A DNA stretch of 64,000 nt, from contig JAIXMF010000005.1 in NCBI GenBank assembly GCA_025201365.1, positions 1,178,001 through 1,242,000 of the forward strand, in the 5' to 3' direction. The position numbers and the translations under genes are program-made. This document shows positions 11,560 through 23,664 of the stretch, piece after piece. How positions within the stretch are numbered: position 1 is the stretch's first letter; each line of letters begins with the position of its first letter. This stretch comes from Syncephalis plumigaleata (taxonomy: Eukaryota; Zoopagomycota; Zoopagomycetes; Zoopagales; Piptocephalidaceae). The notes under the pieces are model-generated. The model ran no database searches, had not been told where the DNA came from, and worked only from the letters and a program-made list of their open reading frames with translations.

Positions 11560-12961
11560 TAAGACTACGATATGACAATTGAAAGCGTTGTAGCCAAGAC
11601 TACTCTATCATCAGCAGCATCATCCTCATTATGCTGCATACACAGACAGTGAAATCCAATTCTCCGCTCTCCTTTTGTGTCAATTTCTTTCTTTTATTTC
11701 CACTTGTTACTCTGTTCACTTTTCTTTACTTGCCACTACTACCGCTCACTCTTTACTTGTCTCTATCTGTCTTGTCATTACTGTGATACATTTGATAGTC
11801 ATCGTTCTCGATTGTTTTACTTGCCTTCTTGTCGAGTATATTCATTTCTATTTATCCACAATACACTCTTTATTGTTCTAGTAGTAGTAATAGTAGTAAT
11901 CATAATAATTATCTTTATAACTTGGTTTCTATGCCAAGCATCTATACACTTATACATTTATCTACCAACGCATATATTCGTTCATTCTAGTCATTGTGTA
12001 TTTCCCTAACCACAATACAAGGAATCGTGGTAAGTGAAGAAAGAGGAATCTCGGTGGTTACATCATCTTACATTCCGCTTTATTCAACTCGACTGATATT
12101 GGTTGACTGTTTCCCTCTTTCTTTCCCCTCTTTCTTTCTCTGCTTGTAATACTAGCAGCGTTAACCTTATTGAATCTCGTTGACGTAGCCGTGCATACAA
12201 GCTTCACTCTACTGATATTGTCGTAACCACACGTGCCATACTTGTAAGACTATTTGAAGCTATACTCTACACGTGCCAACCGCGGCATTATTGCTCCCCC
12301 TTCCCTTAATAGCGTTTCACGCCTCTTTTTTTACTTCCTATCTACACTTTTCTTTCTCATTTTACCGTTTTACACTTTACTATCGTGGTACTCATCTTGT
12401 CGTAAAGCAGCAACAACGTACTAACAACTCCTACTACTACTATTATTATTATTACTTATCGTAAAAGCAACGTAGACAACCGCTAGTAGATTCTATACCT
12501 AACTGATATAGTGCGATTGCATTGATAACTCGTTATACACGCATGTTAACAAGTAGCGTTTAATGCGTCACTACTATCATCTATAGCATATCACTATCAT
12601 TGACTGATTTATTACGGGAGAGTAAGCGATAAACAAGCGGATTATTATTATTATTATTGTTTTAGTGACAATCATTCGCAACTTTAGTCACTCCCGATAT
12701 ATACAACAAAAACGTACACACACATATAAATATATATTGTGACTCGATTTAACGACAAGCCACGATACTCGTCATTTACTATAGCCTACTAATTTATCCT
12801 AATAGTACGACATAGTGTTTCAGGTCAGACAACAATACCTAGTCATCGTTAGTAGTACTTGTGGTATTGATACTATATTCTATATTTGTATTCTATATAT
12901 ATCAATAGACCAGATTACACTGGTGTAGCCACGCGAACGCGGATACACGGTGGGGTCGTAT
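11560..12961. other. Long pyrimidine-rich leader or promoter before the Rax2-like gene
   Basis: No convincing gene. The region is rich in C and T on the coding strand (especially 11,640-11,880 and 12,110-12,380) and carries ATT/ACT trinucleotide runs. It probably holds the promoter and 5' UTR of the next gene. Confidence 0.5.
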
Positions 12962-15900
12962 ATGAGCGTTCGTTTACTTCCCGCGGTCGATCGACGACCA
13001 TCTGAACGGGATGCCGAGTCGGTCCACCCATTCATGAAAGAACGGCGTAACAATAATAGTAATGGTAATGGTAGTAGTGGTAGTAGCTATGATAGTATAC
13101 CGGGAACAAGTATGGCGTATCGACGATCTACATATTCAACAGCTGTAGTAGCATCACCATTATGCAACATGTCAAAATACGCTTTATTTAATTCGTTATT
13201 CTTAGTAATATTGGTAGTTATTTCAGTTTTAATTGGTAATACAGCAGCAACTGCTACTACTACTACTACATCGACTGCTAGTTCATCAGAAACCAAAACA
13301 CATCCACCTCTTAGTGTATTAGACGTTAAACAAATAGGATCACTTGGATTAGTGGGTAATTTCGATGGACTTTCCCTACGCTCCGAGCCAGCTGATACAC
13401 CAGTCATATCACTACCCTCCTCCATGGTAGTGGCCAATAATCAAACATTGCCCGCCACCCTAGTGCGTAGGGCAGGTGCCAGTCTAGAGATACTTGGTCA
13501 AACCTCATCGAATGGAACTATCAATGCCATTTGTATTCTATCTCGTAGTGATAATGGATCACTGGAATTGGGCGTTGATATATTTGTCGGAGGACGTTTC
13601 TCATCGATTGGCGGTGTCAAGTCGAATAACATTGCACGATACGATCCGGTAGAGCGAAAGTTCCACTCGCTAGCTCAAGGTCTCGACGGTCCCGTACGCT
13701 CATTATTATGCGACGAGAAACGACAAATTCTCTATGTTGGTGGTCGATTCCGTGCACCGGTTCCCGAGAAAACACCCGACACTGATCCAGAAGCGGATCC
13801 ATTCGCAAGCTGGGGTCAATTTGGTGGTGGTATCGCTAAATGGCAGAACAAGCAATGGAAGGCGTTGCCGTTTAAAGGTGTCGCCCACAACATCACTGCC
13901 AATAGTCAAAGTAATGGTGATGATGATGATGCGTCGAATGCTCGTTACGGCGTGAATGCCCTTGCGCTGAGTGCCGATGGACAGACCGTCATTGTTGGTG
14001 GTGGATTCTCCGGTACTGCCGATTCCTCGTCCTATCTCACGCCTAATTCGCAACCCATTAATTTGGGTGCGGCTCTTGTGTCGGCAGGTGCTACCTCGCC
14101 TGAATCAGGTCAGAATGATCCGCGGAATATCGTCTGTTCTGCGGATGGACAAGCACCCTCCAATGAACGTGCCTGGCTAATGCAGGATAATGCGCCCGGT
14201 TACTGGCGGGCTCAATTGCCAATGACGGCTACCATTTCATTATTGAAGATTAAGAATGCACAAGTTGCCAATCGAGGTGTGAAGACATTTAGGTAAGTAT
14301 GCACATATATTTTTTAGTTACAATCTAGCAATGTTAACTAATGCTGTTTATTTATATGACGTATGAATGAATAGTGTGAATTCATTGCCGGACAATGGTC
14401 TTCTTACACTTTCCTATTTCGATACGGATCTAGGTCGTACACTCGTTTGTCGAGAGAAATGTCCGTGAAACAATCGAAGCAATACCAGTATTTTCATGTG
14501 GCAGCCGAGAATCAAATAGAAGGTCGCGGTATCAATATGAATGTTATCGAATGGTATGGATTAGGCGGTGGTCTAGCCAGCATGGAACTATTTCAACGTG
14601 GTATGTAACATCGTGTGTATATATATCTATACAATAACTTGCTAATATTTATTGATTCAATCATTGTTAGATATTCTAACCTATGCGGATAATCGATTCA
14701 ACTTCCCGGCTTGTGCTAAAACACCCGTCCGATCCGAGGCTACACTCACTGGTACGTGGTCCGCGTTACAATTGCCATCGGTACCTCGTACGGTCATGCA
14801 GTACACCTATACGGGTACATCTACCGGTGCTATCACATTTAATCCAAATGTACCGGAAGACGGTTTCTACGAGGTCTACCTGCTACAACCGGGTTGCGAT
14901 CTCGATCAGTCATGTGACAGACGCAATCTCGTTGATGTCACGGTGACTGCGGCACCACAAGCAGCAGCTGTCACCACCACTGTTGACCAGTCTATTCGTG
15001 GCAATCGACGTGTATTGTTGTATACGGGATTAGTGGCGGGCAGTGCTGGATCCGATGGATTCTCACCGAAAATCACACTTCGTATTGGTAAGAGTGCACG
15101 TGCCTTAGCCAATGGTGTCACGGGTAGTATTGTCGCGGATGCCATTCAATTCGTACGTTTACAAACGATTAGCCAGTTAAATGGCGTGCTACTGGTGTCG
15201 AATACCGGTGATACGGGCATTACATGGAATGCACTAAACGAGCAATTACCATCAGGTGCCATTGTCAATGCCTTGCAACCTACGTCGTCAGGTTCACTAT
15301 TCATTGGAGGTCAATTCCGTGACAGTGCACGCAACTATACAAATATCGTTGAATACACAAGCAATACTACCTTGCAATCATTACCGGACTCGGGAGTAAA
15401 TGGCATTGTTAACGCATTGGCCGATACCGGCGAGACATTATGGGTAGGCGGTGGATTCACGCATACCGAGAGAAATGCCACCGTTCTATTGAATCTGGCC
15501 TCGTTCTCCTATAGGACACGGGAGTGGCAATCGGATCTACAGGTGGACGGTCCCGTCACTCTACTTGATGGTGACGTCAATAGGCAGCAGGTATTCGTGT
15601 CGGGTACATTCCATAGTGTTTACAGCAATAATAGCGCGCGTAGACCCAATACCATTAATTATGCCACGTTGAATGTCACCAATCGACAATGGGACCCAGT
15701 CTACTAGCGCAGGGCAATGGTAACCAGAGTGTCATCCAGTCATCGGCTAGTTATCTCGATATGGATGGTATTGCCGTCAGCTATATAGGCGGTAGTAATC
15801 GATTGACCGCACTTGAAGCCATTCAAACTACAGGTGCACTCGTGGTCGATCCACGTATTGGCGCATCGATTACTAGTAATGTACCGGGTACATTTGCTAC

Positions 15901-17574
15901 ATCCGGTGTATTCTACAAGTCGCCCAACGGATCCACGGCCATGGCTATCACGGGACAACTTCCAATAGCATCGGAACGTCGTATTGCAATGTGGGAACAA
16001 GGAAGATGGCGCTCGCTATTAACCAATACTGCCGGTACTAGTACTGGTGCTGGTGCTGGTGCTGGTGCTAATCTCTCAACAAGCAATATCACATCGATTG
16101 AAGTGCTGGATCGTACCATGCTATTCGGTAGTACCAATGGTGTTTCCTACTACGCACTAGATCAAAATAATACCAATGGATCACCGGTGCCCATTGCTAA
16201 TGGACCTAGTGGCCTCATTAATAGATTGATAAAGAAATCCGATCAATCGATGCTTGTAGGTGGTTCATTCGCTGCCACTCAACAACTAGCATGTCAACAC
16301 TTGTGTCAATTCAATCTTAACGATCAAAGCTGGCATAAACTAGGCAACGGTATTAGTGATGCTGTAGTTGACATGGCACTAATAGCACCAAGTCAAGATG
16401 TGGTAGTGGCCACGGATAAGCAAACGATATCCATTTATAATAACAACGACGATGAATGGTATCAACTAGGCTCGTCGCATGATACACTACCAGGACCTAT
16501 TACTAGTATCACGGTGGATGGATCTACCGAACGGGTTATTATCGCGGGACAACAATCGGATAGTCAGGCCTATTATCTAGTACGATGGATTGAGGATCGA
16601 TACGAGTCATTCGGTGAAGGATTAATCATGGATCAAAGTGTAATAAGTCAACTTGCTATGGTGCCAATTACGACAAGTATGTCGGATAGTCGAGAATTAT
16701 CTCCAAATTTCGCCTTACTAGTAGTTGGTCAATTGTACATTAAGGGACTCAATGACGATGATGGTAGCGATGATACTCGAGGAAATACTGCATCACCATT
16801 GAATGCTGCACTATTTGATGGCAAGGTGTGGCGACCCTATCTACACACCAGTGCGACTACTATTATTAATAATAGTACTAGTACTAGCTCAATTCAACGT
16901 GTTTTCTTTGAGATACCACCCTTACCAAGTGGTCCACACTTTATGGCTATACCGTTGGTTATCCTAATATCGGCGGCCATCTCACTTGGTCTCATATCAC
17001 TTATCGTGCTCATTGCTCTACTAGTAATGATGCTACGTCGTCACTGGCGATTGAAACAGGAACCATTACCGCCTACAGCACGCGAGGTTACCGCGTCCAT
17101 TCATCCGGGTGAACACCAATCATTCGCCGATGGTGTGATGATGCTACCGGGTACTACGAGTACACCGCCATTCGGACGATCGCTCACTGATCTACATCAA
17201 ATGAACGCGGACGAGTCGCAACTACCACCGGTATCTCCTCGTCTGTACCTCCATCTATTCACGGTGGTAGTGAAAGTATCATGCTACCACCTGATATGAC
17301 AGGTGCACTCACATCCGCCGTCATGGCAGATGATCTACTATTTGATACGGCTAATTACATGGCGGTATACGCACGCTATCCATTTAGTGCCACTGAACCA
17401 GGTGAACTTGAATTCCGTGCCGGTGACAAGATCTACGTACTCGATAATAGTGACGATATTTGGTGGATGGGCATGGTTGACAATGGTCCTGGTGTGCCAC
17501 CGTCTCAAGGTGTATTCCCGGCTAGTTACGCGTCAGAAACACCACCAGATCCATCACCATGGAATTTCTTTTAA
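12962..17574 (+). CDS. RAX2-like: Rax2-like cortical polarity protein with a C-terminal SH3 domain
   Basis: A large type I or signal-anchored membrane protein. The ATG at 12,962 (MSVRLLPAV) precedes a Ser/Asn-rich segment and a hydrophobic helix (about residues 75-95, SLFLVILVVISVLIGNTAA). A long extracellular region has repeated beta-propeller blades with Rax2-type motifs (FVGGRF, LYVGGRF, LFIGGQF, VWVGGGF-like). A second helix (about 16,940-17,030, PLVILISAAISLGLISLIVL) is followed by a basic cytoplasmic tail and an SH3 domain (about 17,360-17,550: YARYPFSATEPGELEFRAGD, then WWMG and GVFPASYAS). Rax2 marks sites of polarised growth in yeasts and hyphae. Introns are at 14,293-14,374 and 14,601-14,670. 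One-base slips lie near 14,465, 15,700 and 17,250. The SH3 fusion suggests direct recruitment of Pro-rich cortical partners. Confidence 0.85.
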
Positions 17575-18051
17575 TAATATCAACACAACAACAACAACAA
17601 TGATTAACTAACTAAATATTGGTTTCGTTTGTTTTAATACTATACACATCGTAATAAAAACTATACAGCTACTACTACTACTGCTGCTGCTATGGTAAAT
17701 TATCATTAGTATTCGTATTCGTATTTGTAGAAATGAAATAATACCAATGATTATAGAATAGTTTATGTAATCATTATCAATTAACAAACAAGATATTGTA
17801 ATATCATACATACCATTGATTGAATGACTGTCATTCAACGAGTACTTTTTAACAATCAGTCATATAATGCTGACATACGCAAATATATTATATCCATTAC
17901 TAATCCCCGCTAATAATATTATAAATGTATATGAACGATTGTATAGATAATAACCTTAATCATCTGTATTTAGAAGGTGTGTTTAGGAAAGAATAAGAAG
18001 CACGGCCAAAGGAGCTAATACGGCGTGTGTGTGTGCGTGTATTTAACGCGC
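17575..18051. other. Convergent intergenic region
   Basis: AT-rich spacer between two convergent genes. It holds AATAAA-like signals and a (CTA/CTG)n run near 17,670-17,690. No gene seen. Confidence 0.6.
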
Positions 18052-18378
18052 TTAATCGAAGAGACCGAAGCCCATATCTTCATCGGATTCTTCCTTTTCT
18101 TCTTCCTTCTCTTCGGCGGCGGCCTCAGCGGCACCACCAGCAGCAGCACCGGCACCACCGGCAGCAGCAGCGCCACCAGATGGAACGGAGGCCAACTTGC
18201 TTAGACCTTCGGTGATCAATTCGTTGAGGTCCTTGCCGTCGATTTCCTTAAGCAAGGCGGCGATACGCTCGGAATCGGCATTGACGCCGACGGTATCCAA
18301 CAACTTGGTGATGTCATCAGCGGTTGGGTTGGACTTACCACCGAGGTTGAGCAACAAGCAAGCAGCAATGTAACGCAT
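18052..18378 (-). CDS. RPP2: 60S acidic ribosomal protein P2
   Basis: A complete 108-residue protein. It starts [20 protein letters not shown], has the dimerisation domain ([20 protein letters not shown]), an Ala/Gly hinge, an acidic stretch and the universal C-terminus [12 protein letters not shown]2 forms heterodimers with P1 and, with P0, makes the ribosomal stalk that recruits and activates translation factors. The coding exon is intact and GC-richer than its surroundings, with biased codons as expected for a highly expressed gene. A donor-like GGTAAGT at 18,727 and an acceptor (AACTAAAG) at 18,383 suggest a 5' UTR intron, as is common in ribosomal protein genes. Confidence 0.97.
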   Translation of the reverse strand: MRYIAACLLLNLGGKSNPTADDITKLLDTVGVNADSERIAALLKEIDGKDLNELITEGLSKLASVPSGGAAAAGGAGAAAGGAAEAAAEEKEEEKEESDEDMGFGLFD

Positions 18379-18382
18379 TTTT

Positions 18383-18726
18383 CTTTAGTTAATAACTATC
18401 TACGATATACATGTATATTAGCCCATTTGTGTTACTATAAATCATTCTAGTGTAATCATCATCATCATCTAGCTATATAGTGTGATATATATATTGAATA
18501 TACTACCATATTGACATTTATCAATAATAAACAGATATTGCCAAATAGATATATACATGGATGGATGAATACACATATCTATACATCCATCTATACATCA
18601 TCTATATAGATATTTGTATATACTACACATATCCATCCATCCATCCATCCATATACCATATGTATCCATCCATTATTTGTAGATAGCTAGATGATGATGA
18701 TGATGATGCTATATGCATATACTTAC
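18383..18726 (-). other. Probable 5' UTR intron of the P2 gene
   Basis: A 344 bp intron with a GTAAGT donor, just before the P2 start codon. It contains TATCCATC-type repeats and a perfect 20 bp inverted pair (18,455-18,474 and 18,685-18,704) that would bring its ends together. Confidence 0.6.
18560..18672. repeat. Clustered (CATC) and (GGAT) tetranucleotides
   Basis: Repeated ATCCATC/GGATGGAT units on both strands inside the P2 leader intron. Confidence 0.8.
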
Positions 18727-19106
18727 CAGTCTGTGAATAGATCGTGTGTCGTAAAGTTCTTTGAACTCGACCAGGGGACACGAGGTACAATACGCTCAAG
18801 CACGATCTTCGCGACAAGCGAGCGAGAATAATGGCGTATGAGAAGAGGAGGAGAGTGATCACACAGTGGATGGATGGCGGACCTACTGAAGGTTGTGTGA
18901 GCAGTGTGAGCAGTGAGTGTGTTGTGTGTGATGTATCACTATGATTACTATAATGCACTCTTTAGTTACATACAATATCACACTATTATTATTATAGAAG
19001 ATATGTTTATAGTTTTAAAACACAGTTTTAATAAATCACAAGTTGTAAAATGATATGCTACTACTATCTGCTCATTATTATAGATTAACAGCAGTAATAA
19101 AGGCTA

Positions 19107-20927
19107 TTAAAGTCGCTTTTTACGTCGAGCAGCAAGACGTTCCATCTCTAGTCGTTCTAATTCTGCTTCACGTTCATCTTCCTCTCGTGCAATTTTTGTA
19201 CTAATAATACAGCATTAGTGTAAGTAAACAAGTAGAACAAAATCAATATCAAATGAGTTACCTGTGTGTTTCCTCTCGTTTAATGTCATGAATTGATGCT
19301 TCCATATCATCTAGATCTGAATCTTCATCGGCATATCTAATAGTAATAATCAGTTATCAATAAATAGTCATTATTCATATACTAATAGTTGACGTCTTAC
19401 TTGTTTCGATTATAGCCGAAAATGCTTTGAATTACACTTGAATAATCGTTGTGAGAACCTTTAGCATTAGCATATCTGTCATCGTCTTCCTCTTCCTCAT
19501 ACTCGTCCTCTTCTGAGTCATCATAATCATCATAGGCATCTTTGGCATATTGCTGTTTCTTCGCATACTTGTTATTTATGTGATGATTTGTACTACCAGA
19601 ACTAGGTCTACGATGTGGTATCTCCTGTTGTTTATGCCTCGCTTTCAATGACGATGATGTGGATGATGATGGTACATTGACTGAAGAGCGTCGATCTGGT
19701 TTACTAGGATTATACTGCTTCTCCATTGATTTAGTCGTTTGACTGGGACGTTGTACTGCCGAGGAAGGACGAGATATAGTTGCAGTTTTAGCGGTAGTAA
19801 TCGTAGTCGCTGATTTCCCTATTGATGTTGATGTTGCTGTTGATGCAGTGCTATTGGATGTACCACCATTACGAGGTGCCCATGGAGATGTATAATTTGT
19901 GGTAGCACTTGTTGAAGGACAAGCGGTAATTTGTGCCTTTACTTGAGATGATGATGTCGATGCAGTTGATTTCGGTTTTATTGAATTACGATGTTGTGCT
20001 GGCACTTCTTTACTAGTGGTATTATCCTTTATACCGAATAGATCAATCATTTTGTTACCGTGTTCCTTCTTTATACGTTTTAGCGCTGCTTCTCTTTCCA
20101 TTTCACGCTCTAAATAAAGATCCTCAATGGTGGTGCGATCTCGTCGATTTTGATCCAAAGCAATTAGATCATTACACGCTGTAGCCTGAGAGGGATCGTG
20201 TACGACACGGATCTCATGCTCTTGCAGTACTAGTAGTAGTAGTATAGCGAATAATAATCAATATTAGCATATTATTCATTCTGTTGTGAATCACTTTCAA
20301 CTCTACCTTTATGACGAGCAGTTGGTATGGCACGCTGTTGAAATCCATTAATGAGTAATGAATTGTTATTACCAGATCCTTGCATATCTGGATCATCATC
20401 TACCATACTACCATTCACATTACGTCTACGTCGTTTCCCGCTACCGCCACCACCACCACCACGACTAGTTTGCGATCTTGTACCTGAATCAGATGCCGTG
20501 CCCATCCATTGCTTAGCATTGACACGTCCTGCTTGATTTTGACGGGCCCGCCGTCGACGTTCCGCTTCCTGTACTCGTTCTTTCTGCGCCTTTCTATCTG
20601 CTGTTGTCGTTGCTCTTTACGACGTTGATGTTCACGTTCCGAGACAGCTTGCTCCCGTTTCAACCGTTCAAAATGCTCTCGCATACGTGTCTGTTTCTCT
20701 TCCCGCTCCCGTTCCTCGCGAAGTACAGCGGCACGACTGGCCTGCTTCTCCACCTGTTCACGCTGCCTCTTACGGCGTTCCAATAGGCTTTCCCGTTCCT
20801 CTGTCGTCTCATCGGCAATTCTCATCAATCGCTGATACTGTAGTGAATGTCAAGTAAACACAAGTTAGTTCCTTTGGTGGAGTTTTCATAGTAATAATAA
20901 CAAGCGCTGACTTACTTCACTGCTCAT
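19107..20927 (-). CDS. SPT2: SPT2 chromatin protein
   Basis: The C-terminus carries the SPT2 signature: VIQSIFGYNRNKYADEDSD, then DDMEASIHDIKREE, then a basic end TKIAREEDEREAELERL...ARRKKRL. SPT2 binds H3-H4 tetramers and DNA and helps recycle histones during transcription. The N-terminus is a long charged coiled coil (ERRKRQREQVEKQASRAAVL and following), and the middle is Ser/Thr-rich. Exons from the start: 20,916-20,927, then from 20,837 leftward, with introns near 20,225-20,305, 19,337-19,400 and 19,201-19,261. A one-base slip occurs near 20,590, where the second frame resumes RVQEAERRRRARQNQAGRVN-like sequence. Nuclear location is inferred from the family. Confidence 0.88.
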
Positions 20928-20929
20928 CG

Positions 20930-21178
20930 TGCAAATAATCAAGGCATATGGCCACAATAGACAGAACCGAATTAAACAAATAACACCGGTGAGTATAGAA
21001 CTATGATAAATAAACAAAGTGTATGAATTCAGATGAGATTGTGTGGAGTAAGGTGAAGGTTGATGGATGCACTCATCCTCTCTCTATGGATGAATGAATA
21101 AAAGGGATCATCACTTGTCATTATTATCAAATGAGTAGCACAATAATTTGATATCCTTATTGTTACTACTATTATACA
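20930..21178. other. Intergenic, no gene seen
   Basis: AT-rich spacer between the SPT2 start and the large inverted repeat. Confidence 0.6.
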
Positions 21179-23073
21179 ATTGTAATGCAGTCCCTCTGAA
21201 CTACAATAGCATTGAACTATTAATGTTGTTATCATTTTTATTATTATTTAATTGACAAAAATAAAATTATAAAACCTTCTCTCCTATAAATAGGAGCTAC
21301 ATCTGTCATGTATATGTTGATTCCGTGATCATTTCCTTTTTGTTTACAGGTCAAACCAGAAACGAGTGCTCCAAACGTATACATATTATTGATATTATAC
21401 TCGCTATTCTTCTATTCACTTCAAGTATGGAACAATTCGAACTACATGACTTGCCTATTCGTCCATCATACGATTGGACTCCGAGTGAACAGCTATGACA
21501 CCTCGTCGAGTCTCTTCGTCAGAAAAGTCTGTTCACGCAAACTCTACCGGAGGATAGCAGAAAGCGTATACTCGAACGCTATCTTACAAGAGACGGCGTT
21601 TCCTACAAGCCACCACATACCCTGGAGTTAGCACAGAAGCAGTTCTCCGCGGCCCAACGAGCGGAAGACGCTAATTATCGTAACGCTCATATGCAGCTTC
21701 AGCGGTATTTAGGCCGTTAGATGTTCTAGCTCACACTCTAACATCTATAATACCCACAGACGAGTATGGTCGGGTAATGATCATGATCAACGACATACGC
21801 ACGCTACAGCTGAATCTCTGTGGAACTCTCAATCACGCTCGAAACAATCTGCCGACAGTGCGATCAACCCCTCATTTAAAGCACCGATCGAGTACGAGAC
21901 AGAGTATACGATGAATCCTACGAAATTTATGGAATTCATACAATTACAATCAACTGATGAAAAGGCAGTCATCGACGTGAAACCGCGTAAATTGGCACAC
22001 AAGTCACAGTTTTTTGTGCAGACCCGCCACAGGTAAATGGCGCGTTACAAATTTTCAACGGCAACACAATAACCAGCATCAGAGCAGGAGAGGGAATCCC
22101 AGGACCACAACAACCGGCAGGCCCAAATCACCCACGAATAACCAGTAGGCGGCCGCCTACACAAGTTCTGCGTGGCTTGGCTACGTCTAACCGACAACAA
22201 GGGGGTACACTCGGTTGTACGCGATGGTTTCGTATACACTTCAACAAAACACTTTCTCTCACTATTCAATACTTTCCTACCATCCCCTTTTCAGTTGATT
22301 GTAATTGTATGAATTCCATAGATTTCGTAGGATTCATCGTATACTCTGTCTCGTACTCGATCGGTGCTTTAAATGAGGGGTTGATCGCACTGTCGCCAGA
22401 TTGTTTCGAGCGTGATTGAGAGTTCCACAGAGATTCAGCTGTAGCGTGCGTATGTCGTTGATCATGATCATTACCCGACCATACTCGTCTGTGGGTAGTA
22501 TAGATGTTAGAGTGTGAGCTAGAACATCTAACGGCCTAAATACCGCTGAAGCTGCATATTGAGCGTTACGATAATTAGCGTCTTCCGCTCGTTGGGCCGC
22601 GGAGAACTGCTTCTGTGCTAACTCCAGGGTAGATGGCGGCTTGTAGGAAACGCCGTCTCTTGTAAGATAGCGTTCGAGTATACGCTTTCTGCTATCCTCC
22701 GGTAGAGTTTGCGTGAACAGACTTTTCTGACGAAGAGACTCGACGAGGTGTCATAGCTGTTCACTCGGAGTCCAATCGTATGATGGACGAATAGACAAGT
22801 CATGTAGTTCGAATTGTTCCATACTTGAAGTGAATAGAGGAAATAGCGAGTATAATATCAATAATATGTATACGTTTGGAGCACTCGTTTCTGGTATGGA
22901 CCTGTAAACAAAAAGGAAATGATCATGGAACCAACATATACATGACAGATGTAGCTCCTATTTATAGGAGAGAAGGTTTTATAATTTTATTTTTGTCAAT
23001 TAAATAATAATAAAAATGATAACAACATTAATAGGTTCAATGTTATTGTAGTCCAAGGGACTGCATTACAATT
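21179..23073. mobile_element. Large inverted-repeat element with Gag/ORF1-like remnants (fossil)
   Basis: Two arms of about 790 bp (21,179-21,966 and 22,281-23,073) are near-perfect reverse complements, a few percent diverged. They flank a unique centre of about 314 bp. Each arm starts on the outside with a TATAAATA-like promoter motif and then carries coding-like sequence directed inward. Its composition resembles a Gag or ORF1 polypeptide of retroelement kin; the exact family is uncertain. The element looks broken and no polymerase or integrase was seen. Low divergence between the arms suggests a fairly recent inverted duplication or a fold-back insertion. Confidence 0.6.
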
Positions 23074-23664
23074 ATTTGTGACAAGTACAAATAAATGAAT
23101 ACACAATGTAATAATGCATGTTTGTACTACATGATGATGGTGGTGGATGACGCTACACTTATTTAATGAAGCGTAAATGCTATTGCGGCGAATACGTTTT
23201 CACATAGCTCCACTCTCCTATTCTCTTTTCTTTCTCCTACGCTCTAGTGGTCCTTGTTACCGTAAACGTACTCTCTCTCTTTCCTTCTCTCTCAACCTAC
23301 TTACTTTTTGTTTATTCTTCTTGTTACTCGTCTACTGTTCCATCTCTCTCTCTCCCTCGTTCTCATCACTATTATTGTGCGTGTGTATGCGTGTGTATAT
23401 TGCTACTCTTCTCTGATACGCAACTTACCCACTCTTACTCACTCGCACTGAACCGTACTTTACCCACACATGCTTTGCTGTTTTATTCATCTTCGTCGTG
23501 CTATTCGCAACCCATTCTCTCGTCGTCGTCGTCATCATCACTCTCAATCTACTATTACTTCTACTAGTATTAAGCGAAGCAATAGTCAGTCCACACTTAC
23601 ACCTTCTGTCGACTACACGTTCTCAACTAAAATAAACAAGCTTACCAAACGAGTTTCAAGCACC
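23074..23664. other. Pyrimidine-rich leader before the bleomycin hydrolase gene
   Basis: CT-rich on the coding strand from 23,200 to 23,560 (repeated TCTCTC). No other gene seen; probably the promoter and 5' UTR. Confidence 0.5.

Noticed and set aside
11675-12009. Plus-strand Phe/Leu/Ser-rich ORFs upstream of the Rax2-like gene
   Set aside because: They arise from CT-rich sequence and lack any protein-like conservation.
12950-12961. Start of the Rax2-like gene at GTG 12,950
   Set aside because: A nuclear fungal gene should start at ATG; the first in-frame ATG is 12,962.
18027-18215. Plus-strand Arg/His-rich ORF
   Set aside because: Antisense of the P2 hinge and acidic tail.
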